From: Polaribacter glomeratus
GTDB lineage: Bacteria; Bacteroidota; Bacteroidia; Flavobacteriales; Flavobacteriaceae
Direction: 5' to 3'
DNA: 64,000 nucleotides
Assembly (NCBI RefSeq): GCF_002954665.1
Contig: NZ_MSCM01000001.1
Location: 147,183-211,182, forward strand
Position numbers and translations under genes: made by a program. A model generated the notes under the pieces. That model made no database searches. It saw only the letters and a program-made list of their open reading frames with translations, and had not been told where the DNA came from. Positions within the stretch are counted from its first letter, which is position 1. Every line of letters begins with the position of its first letter. Shown in pieces: positions 45,481 through 53,757 of this stretch.

Positions 45481-46245
45481 TTACTTATGCTTTTTTATAA
45501 TTTCTTGTGCTAAATTTAGGTAGTTTACAGCACCTTTACTGGTTGCGTCGTAAGCAATAATGCTTTCACCATAACTTGGTGCTTCTCCTAAACGTGTATT
45601 TCTTCTAATAATTGTGTCAAAAACCATGCTAGAAAAATGTTTTCTAACTTCGTCAACCACTTGATTTGATAAACGCAAACGCGAATCGAACATCGTTAAC
45701 AACAAACCTTCAATATCTAAGTCTGCATTATGAATTCTTTGAATACTTTTTATCGTATTTAATAATTTTCCTAGACCTTCTAAGGCAAAATACTCGCATT
45801 GAATAGGTATAATTACAGAATCTGCTGCAACCAAAGAGTTTAATGTTATTAAACCTAATGATGGTGCACAATCAATTAAAATATAATCGTATTCATCTTT
45901 AATATCTACCAATGCTTTTCTAAGCATATATTCTCTATCCTGCTTGTCTACCAATTCTATTTCTATAGCAACTAAATCTATATGAGCCGGAATTAAATCT
46001 ACATTAGGCGAGGTTGTTTTTACAATAACATCTTTTGCAGAAGCCGTATGTTCTAAAACTTGATACGTTCCAATTTCTACTCCATCAACATCTATACCTA
46101 AACCAGATGACGCATTTGCCTGAGGATCAGCATCTATTAAAAGCACTTTCTTTTCTAAAACACCTAAAGAAGCTGCTAAATTTATACTTGTTGTAGTTTT
46201 ACCTACACCACCTTTTTGATTTGCAATCGCAATTATTTTCCCCAT
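45481..46245 (-). CDS. parA: Chromosome-partitioning ATPase ParA
   Basis: ParA is the ATPase partner of ParB in origin segregation. The deviant Walker A motif KGGVGKTT is at residues 11-18, Walker A' and B features follow (LIDADPQANAS and DYILIDCAPSLG). The length of 254 residues, with no N-terminal HTH, is that of a chromosomal (Soj-type) ParA and not a plasmid one. It is the first gene of a tight minus-strand set: parA, parB, DUF5683, dapB, then lepB and wbqC-like. Confidence 0.96.
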   Translation of the reverse strand: MGKIIAIANQKGGVGKTTTSINLAASLGVLEKKVLLIDADPQANASSGLGIDVDGVEIGTYQVLEHTASAKDVIVKTTSPNVDLIPAHIDLVAIEIELVDKQDREYMLRKALVDIKDEYDYILIDCAPSLGLITLNSLVAADSVIIPIQCEYFALEGLGKLLNTIKSIQRIHNADLDIEGLLLTMFDSRLRLSNQVVDEVRKHFSSMVFDTIIRRNTRLGEAPSYGESIIAYDATSKGAVNYLNLAQEIIKKHK

Positions 46246-46429
46246 TAAAAAATGATATTTATAAGGAGTAAAATTACAATTTATTATCTTTTAATAAAGT
46301 GAAAGATGTTAACAAAAATATAATTTTATAAAATTCTGAAAATAAGTAAAGTAACTTAGTGCTGTTAAAGTTTTTAAACAATTTTATACTATAAAACTTT
46401 GTGCTCTATATCTAGGTTTTAGGTATTGT

Positions 46430-47896
46430 TTAAGCATTCTTTTTTGGGATGTTTTTTAGAATTTCAAGCAATAATTTCCAGAATTTTTGGGTTGATGAAA
46501 TTTGTGCTCTTTCGTCTGGAGAATGTGCTCCTCTAATCGTTGGTCCAAAGGAAATCATATCTATTTTTGGGTAATTTTGTCCTAAAATTCCGCATTCTAA
46601 TCCTGCGTGACATGCTGCAACTCTTGCATCTTCTTTAAATAAATCGCTATAAATAGTAGCAACAATTTTTAAGATTTCAGAATTCATATTAGGCAACCAA
46701 CCAGGATATGTTCCTGAAAATTCAACATCAAAACCAGCCAATTCAAAACAAGCGCGTAGAGAGTTTGCTAAATCCCATTTATTAGTTTCTGATGAGGATC
46801 GTGTTAAACAACCCACTTTAATAGCGCCATCTTTTACAATAATTCTTGCAATATTATTTGATGTTTCAACTAAGCCTTCAACATCTGGACTCATTCTATA
46901 AACGCCATTTAGAGCAGCGTAAATTGCTTTTGTAAATCCTTCTTGAACACCCAAATCCATTACTTTTTTTGGTGATATAACTTCCTGAATTTCAATAGTT
47001 AAGTTAGCTTCTAGTGTTAAAAACTCTTCTTTTATATTGTTAATAAGTTCGTTTGTTTCAAAAAGGAATGGTTCTTTAGAAATTGTGTCTATAACAACCG
47101 TTGCAACACTTTCTCTAGGAATTGCATTACGCAAACTACCTCCATTTATATCCGCAATTCGTAATCCAAAATTAGCAAAACCGTCAAATAAAATACGGTT
47201 CATAATTTTGTTGGCATTTCCTAAACCTTTAATAATATCCATTCCAGAATGCCCGCCATTCAAACCCTTAACAGTTATTAAAAAAGCAGTTGAATTTTCT
47301 GGTGTTTCATCTTCTAAATACGTTCTAGTTGCAGTAACATCAACGCCACCAGCACAGCCTATTCCTATTTCATCATCTTCTTCGGTGTCTAAATTTAGTA
47401 AGATTTCGCCTTCTAAAACGCCACCTTCTAAACCCATTGCGCCAGTCATACCTGTTTCTTCATCAATTGTAAATAAAGCCTCAATTGTTGGGTGTGCAAT
47501 TTCTGTGGATGATAAAACTGCCATAATTGCAGCAACTCCTAAACCATTATCTGCTCCTAAAGTTGTGCCTTGTGCTTTAATCCAATCACCATCAACAAAC
47601 ATTTTAATTCCTTCTTTATCAAAATCAAAATCGGTATCAGAATTTTTTTGATGCACCATATCTAAATGACCTTGCATTACAATTGTTTTTCGGTCTTCCA
47701 TTCCGGCAGTTGCGTGCTTTTTGATGATTACATTGCCAACTTTATCAACAAAAGTTTCAAGATGTAGTTTTTTGCCAAAATCAACCATAAATTGGATAAC
47801 TATTTCTTCTTTTTTTGAAGGACGCGGAACTGCATTTAAATCTGCGAAATGGCTCCAAACTGCTTTTGGTTCTTGGTTTCTTATATCTTGACTCAT
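46430..47896 (-). CDS. pepD: Aminoacyl-histidine dipeptidase (M20 family, PepD)
   Basis: The enzyme hydrolyses Xaa-His and other dipeptides in the cytoplasm. The 488-residue protein has the M20C metal-binding motifs: GHLDMVHQ (His and Asp), then TTLGADNGLGVAA, TIDEETGMTGA (catalytic Glu and metal Glu), and near the end ACHAGLECGILG and FGPTIRGAHSPDE, with a late His ligand. An inserted dimerisation domain separates the two halves. It lies between parA and a nitroreductase gene on the same strand, with gaps large enough for its own promoter. Confidence 0.95.
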   Translation of the reverse strand: MSQDIRNQEPKAVWSHFADLNAVPRPSKKEEIVIQFMVDFGKKLHLETFVDKVGNVIIKKHATAGMEDRKTIVMQGHLDMVHQKNSDTDFDFDKEGIKMFVDGDWIKAQGTTLGADNGLGVAAIMAVLSSTEIAHPTIEALFTIDEETGMTGAMGLEGGVLEGEILLNLDTEEDDEIGIGCAGGVDVTATRTYLEDETPENSTAFLITVKGLNGGHSGMDIIKGLGNANKIMNRILFDGFANFGLRIADINGGSLRNAIPRESVATVVIDTISKEPFLFETNELINNIKEEFLTLEANLTIEIQEVISPKKVMDLGVQEGFTKAIYAALNGVYRMSPDVEGLVETSNNIARIIVKDGAIKVGCLTRSSSETNKWDLANSLRACFELAGFDVEFSGTYPGWLPNMNSEILKIVATIYSDLFKEDARVAACHAGLECGILGQNYPKIDMISFGPTIRGAHSPDERAQISSTQKFWKLLLEILKNIPKKNA

Positions 47897-47945
47897 GATG
47901 ATTTTTTCTTAAAATTAGTGGTGTAAAAGTACAATTTTTGAAGCC

Positions 47946-47980
47946 CAAAAAAAAGCCTTCTCGTAAAAGAAGGCTTTTTA
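47946..47980 (-). terminator. Terminator of the nitroreductase gene
   Basis: A 12-bp perfect stem (47950-47961 with 47968-47979) is followed on the minus strand by a T run. It separates the nitroreductase transcript from pepD. Confidence 0.88.
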
Positions 47981-47995
47981 AATTTAAGTAGTTGC

Positions 47996-48628
47996 TTAAT
48001 TAATTTCTATAACTACATCTTCGATGTTTTTACGAACCTTTTTAAGGTCTTTCATATAATCATCATCAGCTCTAAAACCAACAGGTAAAACCAATGTTGA
48101 AGTTAAATTATGAGCACCTAGCTTTAATATTTCATCATATTTTTCAGGAACAAACCCTTCCATCGGACAAGAATCTATTTTTTCTGCAGCACAAACCGTT
48201 AATAAATTACCTATAGCTAAATAAGCTTGATTCTTATTCCAAACCAATAATTCTTCTTGTGTTTTTTTATCAATTTCTGCAGTTAAAAACTTTTTAAATG
48301 GATTGATTACAGTATCTGGAGTTTCTCTAATTTTCTTTACTAAATTAAAGTAATTTTCTACTTCTACAGATGAATATTTTGTAGGAATACAAATTATTAA
48401 AAGATGAGATGCACCTAATACCTGCTGCTGTTTCCAAGAATGTGTAACTAACTCTTTTTGAATATCTTTATTCTTTACGATAACCAATTTTAAAGGCTGT
48501 AAACCGTATGAAGTAGCTGTTAAATTAAAAGCTTCTTTTAAAGTATGTATTTGTGTTTTTGAAAGTGCTTTATGTTCGTCAAACTTTTTAACTGCATATC
48601 GCCATTGTAAACTTTCTATTAAATTCAT
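47996..48628 (-). CDS. NAD(P)H-dependent oxidoreductase, nitroreductase family
   Basis: The 210-residue protein has the FMN-binding nitroreductase fold: an N-terminal helix with RYAVKKFD, an SYGLQPLKLVIVKN strand that contacts FMN, and a C-terminal IDSCPMEGFVPEKYDEIL region typical of NfsB-like enzymes. Substrates are quinones, nitroaromatics or similar electrophiles; the physiological one is unknown. It is monocistronic, with a -7 box upstream and a terminator downstream. Confidence 0.93.
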   Translation of the reverse strand: MNLIESLQWRYAVKKFDEHKALSKTQIHTLKEAFNLTATSYGLQPLKLVIVKNKDIQKELVTHSWKQQQVLGASHLLIICIPTKYSSVEVENYFNLVKKIRETPDTVINPFKKFLTAEIDKKTQEELLVWNKNQAYLAIGNLLTVCAAEKIDSCPMEGFVPEKYDEILKLGAHNLTSTLVLPVGFRADDDYMKDLKKVRKNIEDVVIEIN

Positions 48629-48645
48629 TTTATTATTTTAGACTG

Positions 48646-48653
48646 CAAAAATA
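48646..48653 (-). promoter_or_regulatory. -7 box (TATTTTTG) of the nitroreductase gene
   Basis: An exact TAnnTTTG match, 17 bases before the start codon. Confidence 0.45.
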
Positions 48654-48737
48654 AATGAATAATTACAACTTAAATTCTATTTGTATTGGTAAAATTTATG
48701 AGGAAATAAATTTTTTTGTAACTTTAAACAAAAAAGC

Positions 48738-50009
48738 ATGACAGAAGAATTTTTATACTATATCTGGCAGTATAAACTATTTTTAAAAAATGATTTATAT
48801 ACAACAGAGAACCAAGAAATAGTTATTTTAAAATCAGGAATTCACAACAATAATTCTGGACCTGATTTTTTAAATTCCCAACTAAAAATAGAAGATCAAC
48901 TTTGGATAGGAAATGTGGAAATGCACATTAAATCTTCTGATTGGTATTTGCACAATCATGAAGAGGACCCAAATTTTGATGCTGTAATTTTACATGTGGT
49001 TTGGGAACATGATGCCACTATTTTTATGAAAAATAACCAACCTTTGCCCACTTTTGAAATCAAAAATTTTGTTGATGAAAAATTATTAGGGAATTACAAT
49101 CGTTTAATTTACTCCAAACAAAATTGGATTCCTTGTGGAAAACAAATTTATAATATGCCTAATTTTCTAATTGATAATTGGTTAGAACGTTTATATTTTG
49201 AGCGATTAGAGCAAAAATCAGTTTTTATAAAAGAATTGTTAGCACATACAAATCAAGATTTCGAGGCAGTTTTATTTCAATTATTAGCTAAAAACTTCGG
49301 ATTAAAAGTAAATGGAGACTCTTTTTTACAATTAGCAAAGTCAATTGATTTTATGGTGATTAGAAAAGAACGTTTTGACCAACAAAAATTAACCGCTTTA
49401 CTTTTTGGACAAGCAGGTTTTTTTGAAGATGACATTCAAAATGAATATTTTTCTTTGCTAAAAAGCGAATATAAATATTTGAAACATAAGTATAACTTGC
49501 AAGCCATTTCTAAAAATAATTTTCAATTTTTTAGAATGCGCCCTCAAAACTTTCCAACGATACGAATAGCACAATTAGCGGCATTATTTTTTACGCATCA
49601 AAATTTATTTTCAAAATTGATAAATATTTCTAAAAAAGAAGATGTTTACAAATTGTTTTCGTTTGAAATTCAAGGATTTTGGAAAACGCATTATACGTTT
49701 GAAAGTGAGTCTAAAAAATCAGCAAAAAAGCTATCAAAATCTTTTATTGATTTATTGTTGATAAATACAATTGTCCCTTTAAAATTTGTGTATTTACAAA
49801 GTAGAGGAGAAGTTGATCAAGAAGCTATTTTAGAACTGATTAAACAAATTTCATCAGAAAAAAATAGTATTATTGATCAGTTTTTAAAACTAAAAATAAA
49901 ATCGAAAAACGCTCTGGAAAGTCAAGCTTTACTTGAACTTAAAAACAACTATTGCACAAAGAAACGTTGTTTACAATGTGCAATAGGTAATAATTTATTG
50001 AGGAAATAA
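48738..50009 (+). CDS. DUF2851 family protein
   Basis: The 423-residue protein matches DUF2851 along its length. It opens with TEEFLYYIWQYKLF and has the conserved segment GNVEMHIKSSDWYLHNH (possible nuclease-like His/Glu residues). The C-terminal cysteine cluster YCTKKRCLQCAIG (Cx4C, Cx2C) could bind zinc or iron. No signal peptide is seen. The His/Cys-rich motifs suggest a nucleic-acid enzyme, but this is not demonstrated. It stands alone, divergent from the nitroreductase gene and convergent with the metalloprotease gene. Confidence 0.88.
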   Translation: MTEEFLYYIWQYKLFLKNDLYTTENQEIVILKSGIHNNNSGPDFLNSQLKIEDQLWIGNVEMHIKSSDWYLHNHEEDPNFDAVILHVVWEHDATIFMKNNQPLPTFEIKNFVDEKLLGNYNRLIYSKQNWIPCGKQIYNMPNFLIDNWLERLYFERLEQKSVFIKELLAHTNQDFEAVLFQLLAKNFGLKVNGDSFLQLAKSIDFMVIRKERFDQQKLTALLFGQAGFFEDDIQNEYFSLLKSEYKYLKHKYNLQAISKNNFQFFRMRPQNFPTIRIAQLAALFFTHQNLFSKLINISKKEDVYKLFSFEIQGFWKTHYTFESESKKSAKKLSKSFIDLLLINTIVPLKFVYLQSRGEVDQEAILELIKQISSEKNSIIDQFLKLKIKSKNALESQALLELKNNYCTKKRCLQCAIGNNLLRK

Positions 50010-50020
50010 AAGTTAAAATT

Positions 50021-50124
50021 CGTCTTTGCGAGGCACGAAACAATCTGTTAGTTATTAAAAACGATTCTTATATTTTAATAAACAGATTGCTTCAGTTTAC
50101 AAACATGTAAACTTCGCAAAGACG
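50021..50124. repeat. Long imperfect palindromic intergenic element
   Basis: The outer arms CGTCTTTGCGA (50021-50031) and TCGCAAAGACG (50114-50124) match perfectly. A second pair CAATCTGTT (50041-50049) and AACAGATTG (50081-50089) lies inside. The whole is GC-richer than its surroundings and lies between convergent genes. The sequence resembles CGTCATTGCGAGG...CAATCT-type palindromic repeats known from several bacterial genomes. It may serve as a bidirectional transcription barrier. Confidence 0.75.
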
Positions 50125-50133
50125 ATGTTTAGA

Positions 50134-52557
50134 TTATTTTGGGTCTAAAATTTCTTTAATAGTTGCCAAACAATCTGTGTAATGGTATTTTGTAATTCTA
50201 TTTACGCCTCTGTTTCTTGCGATTGTTAATTGAAAATTAAGCATTGCTAATTCACCTCTTATTATTGAAGAAATATCGGTATTTTTTGATTCTTTTGAAA
50301 CTAGTAAAACTCCTAATTTATCTATAAGAGACTTTTGTAAATTACGTCTAAAAAGAGTTACATTTCTAACATAATTTGCCTCCGTAAAAATACCCGTTCT
50401 TACATCTCTAATCATGTCTGAAGCACTGTAATAATTATCCTGAATAACTTCTGCATCAATCATTCTTTTAAGAGTTGTTATGTTTAAAATTGAGTTTAAT
50501 TGTCTGTTTTGAAGACTCAACATCAAATCAGTGTAGCCATCTTCTTTAGAGTTCGCTAAAATATTTTTATCCAATAACCAATCTTGCGTTTCAAATGCAT
50601 TTTTATGCAACCAAGCCAAAGACTCTTTTTGCTTTTCTTTACTAACAGGAATGTAAATATTTCCTGTTTGATTTGGTTTTTTATTGAATTCATAAACTCC
50701 GCCAATATTACCAGAAACATGACCAACATACCTGCTCCAAACGCTTAATAATTCGCCATATAACTCGGTTAAATCCTCGTAATTATTGGTTTGACTAGAC
50801 GTCCAAGTTGGTAGGTTTTTAGCAACAATTTTAAGGTTTTTTATTCCGTAAGTTGACGCTTTTACTTGGTCATTTCCTATTCCTTCGGTTTGGGCAGAAG
50901 GGTCAAAACGTTCGCCACCAAACCTGAACACAGGATCATCTCCTTTTTCTTCAATCCATTTATCTAATGTTTTTACTTCTTGTTCTGGGTTTTTTATATC
51001 TGGAATTTTACGATATCCCCAGTTAATAGCATAATGGTCATAAGGTCCTAATTGACGAATAAAACGAATGTTTTTATCACCAGGTTGCGCAACATAATTA
51101 AAACGAGCATAATCCATAATAGTAGCTGCAATTCCCATTTTTTGAGTAAAATTTCCAGAACGCAAAGAATCCACAGGATATGCATAACTAGCGGCCATAT
51201 TATGCGGTAAACCCAACGCGTGCCCAACTTCATGAGAAATTACCATGCGCATCATTTCGCCAATTTCTTCTGCTGATGTATCTAAAGTTCTTGCTGACGG
51301 ATTTGCAGCCCCAGTTTCTAATAAATACCTATTTCTGTAAGAACGCAAATGGTTGTGATACCAAATAATATCGCTCTCGATAATTTCGCCAGTTCTTGGA
51401 TCAGAAACGCTTGGGCCGGTTGCATTTCTTGTGGTGCTTGCTACATATCTTATAGAAGAATATCTAATATCTTCCATACTAAACTCGGGATCTTCTTCTT
51501 CGGTTGGTGCATATTTTGCCATAATTGCATTTTTAAAACCAGCAGTTTCAAAAACTTTTGCCCAATCATCTACACCTTGTTTTATGTATTTTTTTAATTT
51601 ATCTGGCGTAGCCGGATCTAAATAATAAACGATTGGTTTTATAGGTTCTACCAACTCTCCACGATTGTATGCATTAATGTCTTTTGGTTCTAATCTCCAT
51701 CTTCTGATGTACCTTTTTTCATCAGCTTTTAAAGCTTCAGAACTATAATCTACATTTCCAATCGAAAAATAACCCACTCTTTTATCATAAACCCTTGGCA
51801 TCATTTTATCTTCTGGCAACACAATCATAGATTGATTAACGCGCAAAGTAATTGTATTTGTAGATGAATTACTTGGTGCTTCATCAGCATCAAATGTAAA
51901 ATCTTGCACAACTTCTATATTTTCTGGATAACTTTTAATAGAGTTTATAAAACTTCTAGAAGCATCTAATCTTTTTACTTTATATCTTTTTCTATAAGAA
52001 TCTGGTAAAGGAGAAATCGCTTGAATATCCGAAGTAAAAAACTTGGTAACATCCACCAAAACGGCAGTAGAATCTAAATTTTGAACAGCAACATCAAACG
52101 CAAATAAAATTGGTTCTAAATTGTTTGCTTTTACAGATTTGTAAATTGGCAAAGAATCGTTTGCAACAGCATCATACGATTTTACTTTTAGTAAAATTTT
52201 GTCTTGAAATTCTTCCCAAACCACAACTTGTGTGTTTATTTTTGAGCCAGCATTTACATAACCACCTCCTAAACCAGCAGGAATGTCTTTAATTCTGGTA
52301 ACTAATAACATTTCTTTTCCAAAAAGAGTTTTCGGAATTTCATATATGTATGTATTGTCGGTGTTGTGAACTTTAAATAAACCATCGTCAGTTTTTGTTT
52401 TTTTGGTTACGAAATCGCTGTACTTTTTGGTTTTACTTTTTTCTGGTTTTGGAGTTGTTTCTTCAGTTTGGTTTTTCTTTGATTTTTTTCTTTGTGCATT
52501 TATTTCTGATGGAAATGACAATGCTAAAATCAATGAGAAAAGTAGTAGTTTTTTCAT
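50134..52557 (-). CDS. Zinc-dependent metalloprotease with DUF5117/DUF4953 architecture
   Basis: The 807-residue protein has a signal peptide (about 1-22, ending EINAQ) and a Lys-rich stretch after it. The N-terminal region (about 80-300) looks like DUF5117, then the metzincin-like active site HEVGHALGLPH with zinc ligands His442, His446 and His452 and catalytic Glu443. The C-terminal half is the region called DUF4953. Proteins with this order are common in Bacteroidota and are exported; their substrates are unknown. A downstream palindromic element separates it from DUF2851. Confidence 0.92.
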   Translation of the reverse strand: MKKLLLFSLILALSFPSEINAQRKKSKKNQTEETTPKPEKSKTKKYSDFVTKKTKTDDGLFKVHNTDNTYIYEIPKTLFGKEMLLVTRIKDIPAGLGGGYVNAGSKINTQVVVWEEFQDKILLKVKSYDAVANDSLPIYKSVKANNLEPILFAFDVAVQNLDSTAVLVDVTKFFTSDIQAISPLPDSYRKRYKVKRLDASRSFINSIKSYPENIEVVQDFTFDADEAPSNSSTNTITLRVNQSMIVLPEDKMMPRVYDKRVGYFSIGNVDYSSEALKADEKRYIRRWRLEPKDINAYNRGELVEPIKPIVYYLDPATPDKLKKYIKQGVDDWAKVFETAGFKNAIMAKYAPTEEEDPEFSMEDIRYSSIRYVASTTRNATGPSVSDPRTGEIIESDIIWYHNHLRSYRNRYLLETGAANPSARTLDTSAEEIGEMMRMVISHEVGHALGLPHNMAASYAYPVDSLRSGNFTQKMGIAATIMDYARFNYVAQPGDKNIRFIRQLGPYDHYAINWGYRKIPDIKNPEQEVKTLDKWIEEKGDDPVFRFGGERFDPSAQTEGIGNDQVKASTYGIKNLKIVAKNLPTWTSSQTNNYEDLTELYGELLSVWSRYVGHVSGNIGGVYEFNKKPNQTGNIYIPVSKEKQKESLAWLHKNAFETQDWLLDKNILANSKEDGYTDLMLSLQNRQLNSILNITTLKRMIDAEVIQDNYYSASDMIRDVRTGIFTEANYVRNVTLFRRNLQKSLIDKLGVLLVSKESKNTDISSIIRGELAMLNFQLTIARNRGVNRITKYHYTDCLATIKEILDPK

Positions 52558-52641
52558 TTTTGTTTAAGTTCTTGATTAACCAACTAAAGTAATAAAAATT
52601 GAAATAGATTGGTTTGTAGAATTTGTTAAAAATGGAATTGT

Positions 52642-52649
52642 TATTTTTG
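52642..52649 (+). promoter_or_regulatory. -7 box (TATTTTTG) of the DUF4291 gene
   Basis: An exact TAnnTTTG match with a TTG 16 bases upstream (52623-52625), near the expected -33 position. The leader would be about 35 bases. Confidence 0.5.
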
Positions 52650-52686
52650 TTATGAAGAAAATATATTTTAATTCTAAGAATTTTGC

Positions 52687-53328
52687 ATGAAAATAAAAAC
52701 AAAATTATATAAAGAACAGATAAAAGAATGGCCAGAAAAAGGACATCATATAATGGCGCAATTTGATGATGAAAAAATAGTTGTATACCAATCTTACAGA
52801 CCAGAAATTGGGAATTTTGCATTTCAAAATCAATATTTTGGTGGTGCTTTTAGTTTAAACAGAATGACTTGGATTAAACCAAATTTTCTGTGGATGATGT
52901 ATAGAAATGGTTGGGGAACAAAATTTGGTCAGGAAATTGTATTAGCAATTCATCTAAAACGAGATGCGTTTGAGCGTTATTTAAATCAAGCTGTTTATTC
53001 TAATTTTCAAAATGATATTTATGGGAGTAAAGAAACGTGGCAAGCTGCTGTAAAAAACTCAAATATAAGGTTGCAATGGGATCCAGATCATAACCCTTAC
53101 GGAGATAAATTAGAAAGAAGAGCCATTCAAATAGGAATAAGAAATCAAGAAATAGTAAAATACGCTAAAGAAGATATTTTAGAAATTGAAGATATCTCAG
53201 CATTTGTAAAAGAACAACATCAATTTATTCTAAATAATGAGTTGGATAAATTAATGATTCCTGAGGAAAAACCATTTATTCCAAATAATAGGGAGATTTT
53301 AAAACTGTTAAAGTTAAATGATGATTAA
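52687..53328 (+). CDS. DUF4291 family protein
   Basis: The 213-residue protein fits DUF4291, with the characteristic block VYQSYRPEIGNFAFQNQYFGG near residues 38-58 (cited in part: YQSYRPEIGNFA) and RMTWIKPNFLWMMYRNGW after it. No signal peptide or membrane helix is present. Members are found in bacteria and fungi; no function is established from the sequence, although its conserved Arg, Trp and His residues suggest an enzyme. It stands alone between the metalloprotease (divergent) and the repeat-bearing region before the E1 gene. Confidence 0.9.
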   Translation: MKIKTKLYKEQIKEWPEKGHHIMAQFDDEKIVVYQSYRPEIGNFAFQNQYFGGAFSLNRMTWIKPNFLWMMYRNGWGTKFGQEIVLAIHLKRDAFERYLNQAVYSNFQNDIYGSKETWQAAVKNSNIRLQWDPDHNPYGDKLERRAIQIGIRNQEIVKYAKEDILEIEDISAFVKEQHQFILNNELDKLMIPEEKPFIPNNREILKLLKLNDD

Positions 53329-53365
53329 TTAATTTTTTTTTTAAAACTTTATAAAATTCACAAAA

Positions 53366-53394
53366 AAATCCCAATCAAAAATTGATTGGGATTT
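53366..53394. terminator. Hairpin terminator after DUF4291 and the E1 tail remnant
   Basis: Arms AAATCCCAATCAA and TTGATTGGGATTT pair perfectly over 13 bp with a 3-nt loop. A T run follows on the minus strand, so it is the old terminator of the E1 remnant; it may also stop DUF4291 transcription. Confidence 0.8.
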
Positions 53395-53412
53395 CTATAT
53401 TTATAAAAAGAA

Positions 53413-53463
53413 TTAATACAAACTCTTAAATTTAGTTGGATTAAACTCATGCATAATTTCGTA
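53413..53463 (-). pseudogene. Remnant of the C-terminus of a fused E1 dehydrogenase gene
   Basis: Read on the minus strand, these 51 bases encode YEIMHEFNPTKFKSLY and a stop. The intact E1 protein encoded from 56214 ends YEIMHEANPHKFKSLY, the same except at two positions. The last 22 bases before and including the stop (53413-53434) are identical to 53758-53779. A similar terminator follows both copies. The upstream part of this second copy is gone; its place is taken by a GC-rich element. It is a displaced or duplicated gene tail, not a gene. Confidence 0.88.
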
Positions 53464-53500
53464 CCCCAGTTGGCGCGAGCATCTTGCTCGTGAAGACAAC
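53464..53500. repeat. Small GC-rich hairpin element
   Basis: CGAGCA (53476-53481) and TGCTCG (53485-53490) form a hairpin in a stretch beginning CCCCAGTTGGCGC, clearly GC-richer than its flanks. It abuts the broken end of the E1 remnant. Similar motifs are, from memory, interspersed in flavobacterial genomes. Confidence 0.5.
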
Positions 53501-53544
53501 AAAATAATAAGTTATGTAAGTAAGTAAAATGATGTTATAAAAAC

Positions 53545-53575
53545 AAACCCAATTTTTAATTAGATTGGGTTTTTA
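53545..53575 (+). terminator. Hairpin with CCCAAT core
   Basis: AAACCCAAT (53545-53553) pairs with ATTGGGTTT (53564-53572), followed by T residues on the plus strand. No gene ends directly before it, so it may be a further remnant of the duplicated terminator. Confidence 0.6.
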
Positions 53576-53711
53576 TATTTTTAGTAAGTATTTAGTTGTA
53601 AATGTGTTTTGAAAAGAGTAATAAAAAGAAATTTAGTTATTTTTGTTAAATGAGCAAAAAATATAAATTTTAAAAAAAGTAAATATTTATTAAACTTTAT
53701 GTAAAAATAAA

Positions 53712-53741
53712 AATCCCAATCATTTTATTGATTGGGGTTTG
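53712..53741 (-). terminator. Terminator of the E1 dehydrogenase gene
   Basis: AATCCCAATCA and TGATTGGGGTT pair with one wobble, followed by a T run on the minus strand, some 17 bases after the E1 stop. Confidence 0.82.
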
Positions 53742-53757
53742 TTTTTATTTGAGTTTG

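Larger units (their letters stand above)
53329..53757. other. Repeat-bearing intergenic region of 429 bases
   Basis: No complete gene is seen here. The region holds a bidirectional hairpin (53366-53394), a 51-base remnant of the 3' end of an E1 dehydrogenase gene (53413-53463), a small GC-rich hairpin element (53464-53500), a second hairpin (53545-53575) and the terminator of the intact E1 gene (53712-53740). The three hairpins share a CCCAAT core. Confidence 0.8.

Noticed and set aside
45481..46429. A parS site next to parAB
   Set aside because: No TGTTTCACGTGAAACA-like palindrome was found in the intergenic sequence or in the genes.
47037..47651. A 204-codon open frame on the plus strand
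   Set aside because: It lies wholly antisense to pepD, whose M20 motifs are complete. The translated sequence is low in complexity (Ser, Pro, Ile, Lys rich) and has no recognisable domain.
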